Shown piece by piece: positions 1-5,915 of a stretch of 12,208 nt of DNA (position 1 is its first letter; the number at the start of each line of letters is the position of its first letter). The notes beneath the pieces are model-generated. The model had not been told where the DNA came from, made no database searches, and was given only the letters and a program-made list of their open reading frames with translations. Both the position numbers and the translations under genes were made by a program. Where the stretch lies: contig PXRQ01000002.1 of NCBI GenBank assembly GCA_003022005.1, positions 2,998-15,205 of the forward strand, written 5' to 3'. Origin of the DNA: Halobacteriales archaeon QS_5_70_15 (GTDB lineage: Archaea > Halobacteriota > Halobacteria > Halobacteriales > Haloarculaceae).

Positions 1-1
1 G

Positions 2-232
2 GTGATCGTGGTGGCCGTGGCGCTGATCGCCGGGGCGGTCGCCCGTCGGATCCACCCGCTGGTCGGGGCGGGCCAGGAACTCGACCGCGGGGACCGCATC
101 GGTCACATCACGCTCGGCTCGCGGGCGGACGTGCTGTTCCCGTCCGGGGTGTCCCTCTCCGACGTTCGGGTCGAGCGCGGGGAGAGGGTCCGGGCGGGGG
201 AGACGGTCCTCGCGGTCGACCGGGGCGACTGA
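2..232 (+). CDS. psd: Phosphatidylserine/archaetidylserine decarboxylase, C-terminal fragment (5' end outside the window)
   Basis: Membrane phospholipid biosynthesis enzyme that decarboxylates the serine headgroup of phosphatidyl- or archaetidylserine to ethanolamine. Only about the last 76 residues are present, out of roughly 200 usual for the short archaeal/alphaproteobacterial form. What is seen: an IAGAVARRI segment, then RGDRIGHITLGSRADVLFP, then a closing VRAGETVLAV. The GSR at fragment residues 39-41 (codons 116-124) matches the position where this family self-cleaves between Gly and Ser, the serine becoming the pyruvoyl cofactor. Archaeal members are expected to act on archaetidylserine, which is inferred from the family. 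The real start lies left of base 1, so the GTG at 2 should not be taken as the initiation codon. The next gene starts 117 nt after the stop and has its own promoter. Confidence 0.85.
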   Translation: MIVVAVALIAGAVARRIHPLVGAGQELDRGDRIGHITLGSRADVLFPSGVSLSDVRVERGERVRAGETVLAVDRGD

Positions 233-321
233 CCGTCGCGGACCGGCCGGCTCGATCCGAACCGACGCGACGTCACCCTGTCCCCCCGCGGACCCGTGTC
301 CCCCATCCCCGACCCGAAGGG

Positions 322-328
322 GTTTATC
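322..328 (+). promoter_or_regulatory. TATA box for the peroxiredoxin gene
   Basis: GTTTATC is centred about 25 nt before the ATG at 350. An archaeal TATA box at that distance puts the transcription start at or next to the start codon, so a leaderless message is inferred. No Shine-Dalgarno sequence precedes the ATG, which agrees. Confidence 0.6.
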
Positions 329-349
329 CGGGCCGCACGCACCGCTGGT

Positions 350-802
350 ATGCTCCAGTCAGGCGACCCGGCGCCGGAGATCAGCGCGACGAACCAGCAC
401 GGCGAGACCGTCACTCCCGACTTCGAGGAGCCCACCGTCGTGTACTTCTACCCGAAGGACTTCACCGGCGGGTGCACGATCGAGGCGAACGACTTCCAGG
501 ACGCGCTCCCGGAGTTCCGCGACTCGGGGATCACCGTCTACGGCGTCTCGCTGGACGACGTCGAGACCCACGCCGACTTCGCCGAGGAAGAGGGGGTCGA
601 GTTCGACCTGCTCGCCGATCCGGAGGGGGCGGTCGCCGACGCGTTCGGACTGGACACGAGCGAGGGGTACACCGATCGGCGGACGTTCGTCCTCGTCGGT
701 GGCGAGGTCGTCCGCGTCTACGACCCCGAACTCGCCGACCCCTCGGGTCACGCCCGGGAGGTACTGACCGACACCCGCGGGGAGTACCTCGCCGGGGACT
801 GA
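350..802 (+). CDS. bcp: Peroxiredoxin, Bcp/PrxQ family, one-cysteine form
   Basis: Thiol peroxidase of 150 residues that reduces hydrogen and organic peroxides in the cytoplasm. The peroxidatic motif P-x3-T-x2-C is present as PKDFTGGC at residues 35-42, so Cys42 is the attacking cysteine. Bcp proteins usually read DFTPGC, so Gly40 replaces the common proline. It is the only cysteine in the protein. The position five residues later that holds the resolving Cys in E. coli Bcp is Asn47, so an external thiol must resolve the sulfenic acid. The ATG at 350 is chosen because MLQSGDPAPE gives the normal family N terminus and a TATA box sits about 25 nt upstream; a GTG at 296 in the same frame would place the promoter inside the gene. 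The stop codon overlaps the left edge of palindromic element A. Confidence 0.9.
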   Translation: MLQSGDPAPEISATNQHGETVTPDFEEPTVVYFYPKDFTGGCTIEANDFQDALPEFRDSGITVYGVSLDDVETHADFAEEEGVEFDLLADPEGAVADAFGLDTSEGYTDRRTFVLVGGEVVRVYDPELADPSGHAREVLTDTRGEYLAGD

Positions 803-885
803 TACGGTCGGTCGTAGTCCCTTACCGGGGATCGGCGACTCCGCCCCGGATGATCTACCGGTAAATCGGTACGACCGACCGTACG
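801..885. repeat. Palindromic element A (one of two related copies)
   Basis: A long imperfect inverted repeat begins at the peroxiredoxin stop codon. The outer arms are TACGGTCGGTCGTA (803-816) and TACGACCGACCGTA (870-883), a perfect 14-bp stem. After a five-base mismatch on each side the arms pair again as TTACCG (822-827) with CGGTAA (859-864). The loop of about 31 nt contains its own GGCG/CGCC mini-hairpin. A second copy with the same architecture lies at 2267-2349. The element carries no coding capacity of its own. Possible roles are a 3' structure or terminator, a protein-binding site, or a small non-autonomous mobile repeat; the sequence does not decide between them. Confidence 0.75.
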
Positions 886-901
886 ACGCCGGCGAGCGCA
901 C

Positions 902-928
902 CCGCCGGGCTCGTGAGCCCCCCGGCGG
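902..928 (+). terminator. Strong hairpin, possible terminator
   Basis: CCGCC-GGGCT pairs with AGCCC-GGCGG around a CGTG loop, with a CCC bulge at 921-923, giving ten G/C-rich base pairs about 20 nt after element A. It lies between the peroxiredoxin and acyl-CoA dehydrogenase genes. No T-tract follows, so the terminator role is a guess. Confidence 0.3.
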
Positions 929-982
929 AATCACGGTTCGGCCGGTGGGAGCGCCTCGGAGCGTCACCCCCCGAGTGCCGGG

Positions 983-988
983 TATTGA
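983..988 (+). promoter_or_regulatory. TATA-like box for the acyl-CoA dehydrogenase gene
   Basis: TATTGA sits about 30 nt before the ATG at 1015. A GGAGG at 1002-1006 lies 8 nt before the same ATG and could act as ribosome binding site. Both signals favour 1015 as the start. Confidence 0.4.
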
Positions 989-1014
989 TTACGGACGGGC
1001 TGGAGGGACGTGTC

Positions 1015-2137
1015 ATGGAGTACCCGGACTCCGACAGAGCCGAGGAGCTGACCGAGCGCGCCCGGCGGTTCATGGACGAGGTCGTCCTCCCGCTCGAGCG
1101 GGAACTGCCCGCGGACTACACCGTCACCGACGACGACATCGCGGGCCTCCGCGAGGAGGCCAGCGAGTGGACGGTCGCTGCTCGGGCCGCCCGCGATGCG
1201 GGTGGACGCCCCCGACGAGGGGAACATGCACACGCTCGAACTCGTCGGGACCGAGCGACAGAAGGAGGAGTACCTGGAGCCGCTCGTCGAGGGGGAGATC
1301 AGGTCGTGCTTCTCGATGACCGAGCCGATGCAGGGGGGCGGCTCGGACCCCAAGATGATCCGCACCACCGCCGAGAAGGAGGGCGACGAGTGGGTCATCG
1401 ACGGCCACAAGTGGTGGGCCTCCTACGCGAGCGAGTCCGACATCCTGCTGGTGATGGCCCGAACCGACACCGAGGTCCACCCCTACTCCGGCTGTTCGTT
1501 CTTCATCGTCCCGACCGACGCCGACGGGGTGAACGTCGTCCGGGACGTCCCCCACCTCGGCCAGAGCCTGCTGCCGGAGAGCCACGCCGAGATCAGGTAC
1601 GAGAACGTCCGCGTCCCCGAGGGGAACCTCCTCGGCGAGGAGAACGAGGGGTTCGCCCACGCCCAGCAGCGGCTCGGCCCCGCGCGGCTCACCCACTGTA
1701 TGCGCTACGCCGGGCAGAGCAAGCGCGCGCTGGAGGTGGCGAAGGCCTACGTCACGGAGCGCGAGGCGTTCGGCCAACCCCTCTCCGAGAAGCAGTCGAT
1801 CCGGCACGACGTCGCCCGCGCGGAGATGCGCCTGCACGTCGCGCGGACGGCTATCCGCGACGCCGCCGACAGGATCTCTCGGGGGAACCAGGCCCGCATC
1901 GAGGTGGCGATGTGCAAGGTGTTCTGCGCGAACGTCGCAAACGAGGTGATCGACACCGCCGTCCAGGTCCTCGGGGGAAACGGCATCGCCAAGGACCTCC
2001 CCGTGTCGGACTTCTACGAGAACGTCCGCGCGTTCCGGATCTTCGACGGCGCCGACGAGGTCCACCTCCGGACCATCGCGCGAGAGGCGTTCGACGGGAT
2101 CGAGACCGCCGAACTGGAGAACGTCACGCGGTACTGA
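1015..2137 (+). pseudogene. Acyl-CoA dehydrogenase, disrupted by an N-terminal frameshift and probable internal deletion
   Basis: FAD enzyme of the ACAD10/11-like acyl-CoA dehydrogenase group, introducing a trans-2 double bond in fatty acyl-CoA. The first ~52 residues (MEYPDSDRAEELTERARRF to LREEASEW) are read from 1015 in one frame. The rest is read in the next frame, entering at about 1169 with GRSLLGPPAMRVDAPDEG, and ends normally at 2137. Later landmarks are SMTEP (FAD/substrate loop), GHKWWAS, RLGPARLTHCMRY, VLGGNGIAKDLP and the C-terminal FDGADEVH loop. From family architecture, about 30 residues between LREEASEW and GRSLLGP (including the usual GG-x-G loop of the N-terminal helical domain) are missing, so the loss is not a simple one-base slip. 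The downstream frame alone has an ATG at 1196 (313 residues), but that start lies inside conserved sequence and would lack the N-terminal domain. Either a decayed gene or an assembly defect. Confidence 0.8.
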
Positions 2138-2266
2138 CGGTTGGGAGCAGGTAATGGGTCTGAGGGTGGGGAACGGAACGACACGCGGGCCCGACCGGGA
2201 CGAACCGGACGACCCGTACGTGCGGCTCGCGGGCGACTTCCCGCAGGGTTCGGTGCGACAGGGACT

Positions 2267-2349
2267 GATACGGTCGTGCGTAGTCTTTTACCGTCGATAC
2301 CCGACCCTGTCCGGGTTATCGCCGGTACATCGTTACGCACGACCGTATG
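2267..2349. repeat. Palindromic element B (second copy)
   Basis: Same architecture as element A. The outer arms ATACGGTCGTGCGTA (2268-2282) and TACGCACGACCGTAT form a perfect 15-bp stem, followed inward by a mismatched stretch and a TACCG/CGGTA pair. An inner stem (CGATA-CCCG with CGGGTTATCG, one bulged base) caps it. Elements A and B share GGGACTGATACGGTCG at the left edge. They differ in the stem by GT to TG on the left and AC to CA on the right, so pairing is kept. Element B lies in the 333-nt convergent gap between the acyl-CoA dehydrogenase and zinc-ribbon genes. Confidence 0.75.
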
Positions 2350-2423
2350 AGGCCGTCCCCGTCGCGTCGCCGTTCCGCTCCGCTCGTACTCCGCTGGACC
2401 GTCCGCCCCGTCCGTGTGCCCAC

Positions 2424-2444
2424 CCGACCGGCCGTGCCGGTCGG
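2424..2444. terminator. Perfect 9-bp hairpin between convergent genes
   Basis: CCGACCGGC (2424-2432) pairs perfectly with GCCGGTCGG (2436-2444) around a CGT loop, 27 nt past the stop of the minus-strand zinc-ribbon gene. Its position suits termination of that gene, but there is no U-tract on either strand. The rest of 2138-2470 holds only element B. Confidence 0.35.
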
Positions 2445-2470
2445 AGGAGCCCCGAGGGACGGACGGCCGT

Positions 2471-2740
2471 TCAGCTAGACATCCGGTCGCAGTTCCAGCC
2501 GGGGTCCCGCCCGGTGCGGTCGATGAGGTCCGCCCGACACGCCGGGCAGTAGTCGGGGGTGACGGATTCGTTCCGGGGAACGTACACCGCGCCGCCGCAC
2601 TCCACGCACGCGTCCGCGACGACGGTCGCACAGTCCGCACAGACGTTGAAGTCGTCGACCGTGAGGTCGCGCAGGGGTTCGAGTTGTTTGTCCAAGACGT
2701 ACTCGTCGATGACCGCCTGACAGCTTTGGCACGGTTGCAT
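2471..2740 (-). CDS. Small zinc-ribbon protein with four CxxC pairs
   Basis: A protein of 89 residues starting MQPCQSC. It has nine cysteines: CxxC pairs at 4/7, 34/37, 45/48 and 65/68, plus a lone Cys84. The pairs CADC, CVEC and CPAC suggest at least two structural zinc sites of the rubredoxin-knuckle or zinc-ribbon kind. The stretch between the first and second pairs (DEYVLDKQLEPLRDLTVDDFNV) is acidic and probably helical. There is no signal peptide or membrane segment, so it should be cytosolic. Small multi-CxxC proteins are common in haloarchaea and mostly uncharacterised; a role in nucleic-acid or protein binding is only a guess. The ATG at 2740 is preferred because a TATATA box lies about 35 nt upstream, giving a short leader of about 8 nt. 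Longer same-frame upstream sequence is Arg/Gly-rich and non-coding in appearance. Confidence 0.8.
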   Translation of the reverse strand: MQPCQSCQAVIDEYVLDKQLEPLRDLTVDDFNVCADCATVVADACVECGGAVYVPRNESVTPDYCPACRADLIDRTGRDPGWNCDRMSS

Positions 2741-2771
2741 GGCGATGCGGGTTACACCACACCACCCCCAC

Positions 2772-2779
2772 GTATATAC
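2772..2779 (-). promoter_or_regulatory. TATA box for the zinc-ribbon gene
   Basis: GTATATAC on the minus strand is one of the few A/T-rich stretches here. It is centred about 35 nt before the ATG at 2740 and predicts transcription starting near 2749. Confidence 0.6.
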
Positions 2780-2982
2780 CTGCCCTCCGGAACGGACGCC
2801 CCGTCGTCCGGACGAACCGCGTCCACCGGGCCGGTCGTATCCTCCCAGTGGGTCCGTCGCATCCCGATCCCGGCGGCCGGTGGCCTCGCCCTCGACACCG
2901 ACCGGCCGCGCGAGCGAACGTCCCGGCGTGGATGCGATCCCAGCGTGGGCGGTCGCCCCTCCGCGCGTGGACCATCGGGGGA

Positions 2983-3025
2983 GTCGTGGTACCGGTGGGT
3001 CGTGGTACCGGGGGGTCGTGGTACC
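2983..3025. repeat. Three 16-bp-phased GTCGTGGTACC boxes upstream of cspA
   Basis: Identical 11-bp cores GTCGTGGTACC start at 2983, 2999 and 3015, exactly 16 bp apart, each containing the palindrome GGTACC. The spacers after the first two cores are GGTGG and GGGGG. A degraded fourth copy (CGTGGACC, 2966-2973) may precede them. The array ends 17 bp before the TATA-like box of cspA, in the usual place for an upstream activator or repressor site. Function is inferred from position. Confidence 0.7.
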
Positions 3026-3034
3026 TCGACTCTC

Positions 3035-3046
3035 GGAAAGGTTATG
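3035..3046 (+). promoter_or_regulatory. BRE/TATA element of cspA
   Basis: GGAAAG followed by GTTATG resembles a haloarchaeal BRE plus TATA, with the TATA part about 30 nt before the ATG at 3074. This predicts an almost leaderless cspA message. Confidence 0.5.
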
Positions 3047-3073
3047 CCCGACCCGGGGCTCTGTCCGTTCGTA

Positions 3074-3280
3074 ATGGCACACGGTAAAGTTGATTTCTTC
3101 AACGACACGGGCGGGTACGGTTTCATTTCGACTGACGACGACGCGGTGGACGACGACGAGGACGTCTTCTTCCACATGGAGGACGTCGGCGGCCCGGACT
3201 TAGAGGAGGGCCAGGAGGTCGAGTTCGACATCGAATCGTCCCCGAAGGGGCCCCGCGCGTCGAACCTCGTCCGCAAGTAA
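3074..3280 (+). CDS. cspA: Cold-shock domain protein CspA
   Basis: Single-domain cold-shock protein of 68 residues, an OB-fold RNA/ssDNA-binding chaperone. It opens MAHGKVDFFNDTGGYGFIS, with RNP1 as GYGFIS (residues 14-19) and RNP2 as DVFFH (30-34), and ends PKGPRASNLVRK. The loop between the RNP motifs is a run of eight Asp and one Glu (DDDAVDDDED), slightly longer and more acidic than in the haloarchaeal CspA proteins I know, in keeping with high salt. The ATG at 3074 is chosen because it starts the family N terminus; same-frame sequence upstream is not protein-like and contains the promoter. Regulation probably acts through the tandem boxes at 2983-3025. Confidence 0.95.
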   Translation: MAHGKVDFFNDTGGYGFISTDDDAVDDDEDVFFHMEDVGGPDLEEGQEVEFDIESSPKGPRASNLVRK

Positions 3281-3294
3281 CGGCGGTTCCCGTT

Positions 3295-3311
3295 CGTCGC
3301 TGCGAGCGACG
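3295..3311 (+). terminator. Hairpin downstream of cspA
   Basis: CGTCGCT and AGCGACG pair perfectly around a GCG loop, 14 nt after the cspA stop. It could be the 3' end of the message, though no T-tract follows. The rest of 3312-3413 shows no recognisable feature. Confidence 0.3.
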
Positions 3312-3413
3312 GAGGGTCCGTTCTCCGACACCACCGCTCGCCCTGACCGGCGCGCGCTGCGCGTGTCGTCCAACCCGGGAAGGGGTATCACGGCCGGATA
3401 GCAGCCGGTACGA

Positions 3414-3560
3414 TCACCGTCCGGGTGACGGTCGATACGTCGTCGTACGCGTTCGTTCGGTCAGCCGTCCCGTTTCCTTCACCGCGTCTCCCGCTTCCTT
3501 CGCCGCTTCGATACACGACGCATGGGTGTACGGGAACGCCCGGCCACACGCGCGACACTG
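3414..3560 (-). other. Coding-like tail with a CxxC motif directly after, and in frame with, the lipoprotein stop
   Basis: Immediately after the TGA at 3561-3563 the same frame stays open for 48 codons to a TGA at 3414-3416. It reads QCRACGRAFPYTHASC, then the acidic helix-like IEAAKEAGDAVKETG, then a weaker Arg/Thr-rich end. Its composition is more protein-like than the shadow frames. No ATG or GTG lies between the TGA and the first cysteine, so it is not a complete gene as it stands. It may be a separate small zinc-finger remnant, an original C terminus cut off by a nonsense change, or chance. Confidence 0.3.
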
Positions 3561-5599
3561 TCAGAGCTTCTCGGCGTCCCGCGCCTGCTCGGTCCGCCGT
3601 CGGGCCTGTTCGAGCCGGCGGTCGGTCGCCCGCGCCAGCGAGCCCGGTAGTTCCCCGCGGGCCTCCTCGAGCCGCGCCGCAACCCGTTCCAGCCGCGTAG
3701 CCACCGCATCGAGCCGCTCGTCGGCCCCCGCTCGATCGCCGTTCTCGGCGCGCTCGGCGGCCCGACGCGCGGCCTCCGCGACGGCGGCCAGCGCCCGCGA
3801 GAGCCCGCGACGGCTGCAACCTCCGCGCGCGTCTCCTCGGCGACGTCGGCGAGGAACGTCGCCAGCGGGGCCTTCCCCGTCCGTGGCTCCCCGATGCGGA
3901 CCGCGTCCTCCTCGCCCGGGTCGACCCTGAAGGCCCCGACCTCGTCGGCGGGGTCCCGGACCTCCGTCGTGTAGGCGCCGCCGCGGTGGACGTAGACGGC
4001 GTCCGGGCCCGACAGCGGCGCGTCGTAGAGCCGGCCGGCGAAGTCGTCCTCGACGGCGAGGTCGGTGAGATCCGCGTTCGCCCCATCCGTGTCGACCTCC
4101 AGTTTCGTCGCGTTCTCGCGGGCGACGAGCGGTATCTCCCCCTCGACGCCGCCGACGGCCGGCCCGTCCCCGGTGACCGACACGTCCTCCGCGTGCGGCG
4201 CGAGACCGGCCCCGTTGACCGTGAGCCGGTGGTCGCCCGCCGCCGCCCCCTGGACCATCGCGACGCCGCGGAAGGTCGGCACCGCCTCGGCCTCGCTCTC
4301 GAGCAGGGCAACGGCCTCGAGCGTCGGCGACACCGTGGTGAGCCCCTTCCCGTCGGGGGCCTCGTCGAGGGTCACCGCCTCGGTGACCGCGGCGAGGACG
4401 CTGGCGGTCGGCGTCGGCGCGGCGATTGCGTCGTACCGATCCGCGAGCGCCGCGCGGTGGGACGGACCGGAGACGTCCGCCGCCGGGTCGGCGTAGCGGG
4501 GCTGGCTCGCCGGCGTCGGCACGCTCGTGATGTGGCTCGCGAGGGCGTCCTCGGCGAACCCGGGGACGGTGAACTCGAAGCTCAACTGCGGGCCGGTGAA
4601 CCCCGTGATGTGTTCGAGGTCGTTCGTGGGGACGAGGTCGTACGTCACGTCGACGTCGTCCTCGCGTTCGGCCGGCCCGAAGACCAGCCCGGTCGACCGC
4701 GCGGGCAGGTCCGTCGGCGGCGAGGCGAGCGCGTCGAACGAGCGGACGGTCAGTGCCTCGTCGACGAGGTCCGACCGCTCCACGGAGGGGAGACGCTCGT
4801 GCTCGTAGACGGGTACGCCGTCGAACTCCGGCACGAGGTACGGGAGCCGCGCCCCCTCGTCCCGGGGGAGGCCGTACGCCGCCGGGATCGCCGCCAGCTC
4901 GCCCAGCGCCTCGACGGCGCGGTTGGTGATGTCGGCGGCCGTCCCGTCGCCCGGGAGCCGCTGGAACCGCTCGGTGATCTCGTTCACCGAGAGGGCGCTG
5001 GAGTGCGAGCCCAGCTCCGAGAGGACCCGCGGGGGTCTCTCGGGGTCCGGATCGAGGAACTCGTTGTTCGGTACCTTCCGGGAGTGGGAGCTGGCGACGT
5101 GGAGCTGTGGCTCCCCGGAGTCCGTGTCGACGAAGACCTGGAGCAGTTCCCAGTCGTGCCAGTGGAAGTTCGTCGTGAACTGGTCGAACGCCGAGTAGTA
5201 CCAGAACTGGACGGCCGCGAGCGGCGAGTCCTCGTACCGCACGGCGCGGTAGAACACCGTCGGGTCCGGCGGCGTGTCGGACTCGCGGGCGCGTTCGGCG
5301 TAGCCGTCGAGCGCGTCGAACCCGTTCACGACGGTCTCGCCGTCCCGCTCGGACTCGTACCCCCGGGGGTCGGTCGGGAACCACCGCTCGGCCGTGTCGA
5401 AGTAGAGGGTCGGCGCGAACCGCTCGGCCAGGTCGCGGGCCTCGTTCCCCGGCACCTCGGTCGCCGTGGCGTTCCCGCTGTCGTCGCCGTCCCCGGAGGA
5501 GCAGCCGGCGAGCGAGGCGGCCCCGGCGCCCGCGACCGTCCCGAGGACCGTGCGTCGGTCGACCCGCCGGTCCGGAGTCGACCCCTCGTCACCGGACAC
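3561..5599 (-). CDS. Tat-exported lipoprotein with HWHDWE motif (NPP1/Vps62-like), frameshifted near the 3' end
   Basis: Large exported protein of unknown function. The N terminus has a twin-arginine signal (DRRTVLG, Arg15/Arg16), a short hydrophobic stretch and a LAGC lipobox at 30-33, so it should be anchored outside the membrane through lipidated Cys33. Residues ~57-175 (FAPTLYF, ERWFP, then FWYYSAFDQF and FHWHDWE at 145-151, later ASSH) resemble the Vps62/NPP1 superfamily, where a GHRHDWE-type motif is typical. The middle is acidic beta-rich sequence without a known domain. At residue ~599 the frame breaks at a TCTC repeat (plus strand 3799-3803). The other frame continues for about 79 residues as a charged coiled coil (AEAARRAAERAE, LERVAARLEEARGEL) to the TGA at 3561. 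Unshifted, translation runs into Arg-rich nonsense ending at 3479 (706 residues). The GTG at 5599 is supported by AGGAGGT 9 nt upstream. Confidence 0.7.
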
Positions 5600-5608
5600 G
5601 GGTCACCG

Positions 5609-5615
5609 ACCTCCT
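5609..5615 (-). promoter_or_regulatory. Shine-Dalgarno site deciding the lipoprotein GTG start
   Basis: AGGAGGT on the minus strand lies 9 nt before the GTG at 5599, a strong match to the anti-SD of archaeal 16S rRNA. It supports this uncommon start and a leadered message; a possible TATA (ACATATTCC) is at 5717-5725. Confidence 0.6.
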
Positions 5616-5787
5616 GTCCGGACGACCCGCCACGGTGGGTTCGGGGCCAGGGATCCGGCCGACGTCTCGGGGAGGATGTGCGCTCCGTTCACGTCCACGC
5701 CGCGGGCCGTCCGGGGAATATGTCTTCCGAACGCTGGTCACGGAGCGGCGACGGATCCGCCCGGACCGACCCGAGAGCCGCCGACGG

Positions 5788-5903
5788 GGCGAAAGGGAGC
5801 GGAGGACGGGACCCGACGGGCGGGGGGTGAGGAACAGGTAGGGAACGGACGGGAATGAGGAGCGGGAGTCGACGGGATAGACGGGGGAGAGGGGAAGAGA
5901 CCG
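5788..5903. other. Purine-rich tract downstream of the dehydrogenase gene
   Basis: The 316-nt gap between the two minus-strand lipoprotein genes (5600-5915) contains no ORF I believe. About 115 nt of it is strongly purine-biased on the plus strand, so the minus-strand transcript leaving the dehydrogenase stop is pyrimidine-rich. This could be a termination region; the function is unproven. Confidence 0.4.
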
Positions 5904-5915
5904 GCCGCCCCCCGA

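Noticed and set aside
1196..2137. Reading the acyl-CoA dehydrogenase as an intact 313-residue gene from ATG 1196
   Set aside because: The ATG lies inside the conserved LLGPPAMRVDAPDEG stretch, and coherent family sequence continues upstream of it in the same frame and then in the frame starting at 1015, so the short form is a truncated reading rather than a natural start.
2154..2552. 132-codon plus-strand ORF starting MGLRVGNGTTRGP after the acyl-CoA dehydrogenase gene
   Set aside because: Its first ~40 codons have fair GC3, but it runs straight through palindromic element B and then opposes the well-supported zinc-ribbon gene, with Arg/Pro-rich sequence. No promoter or family match is visible.
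2983..3025. CRISPR array or satellite
   Set aside because: The repeats are only 11 bp with 5-bp spacers and three copies, too short for CRISPR, and their position just upstream of a promoter fits operator sites better.
3986..5830. 614-codon plus-strand ORF opposite the lipoprotein gene
   Set aside because: It is the antisense shadow of the minus-strand lipoprotein: Arg/Val/Gly-rich, no domain, no promoter, and the minus-strand frame has a Tat signal, lipobox and Shine-Dalgarno site.
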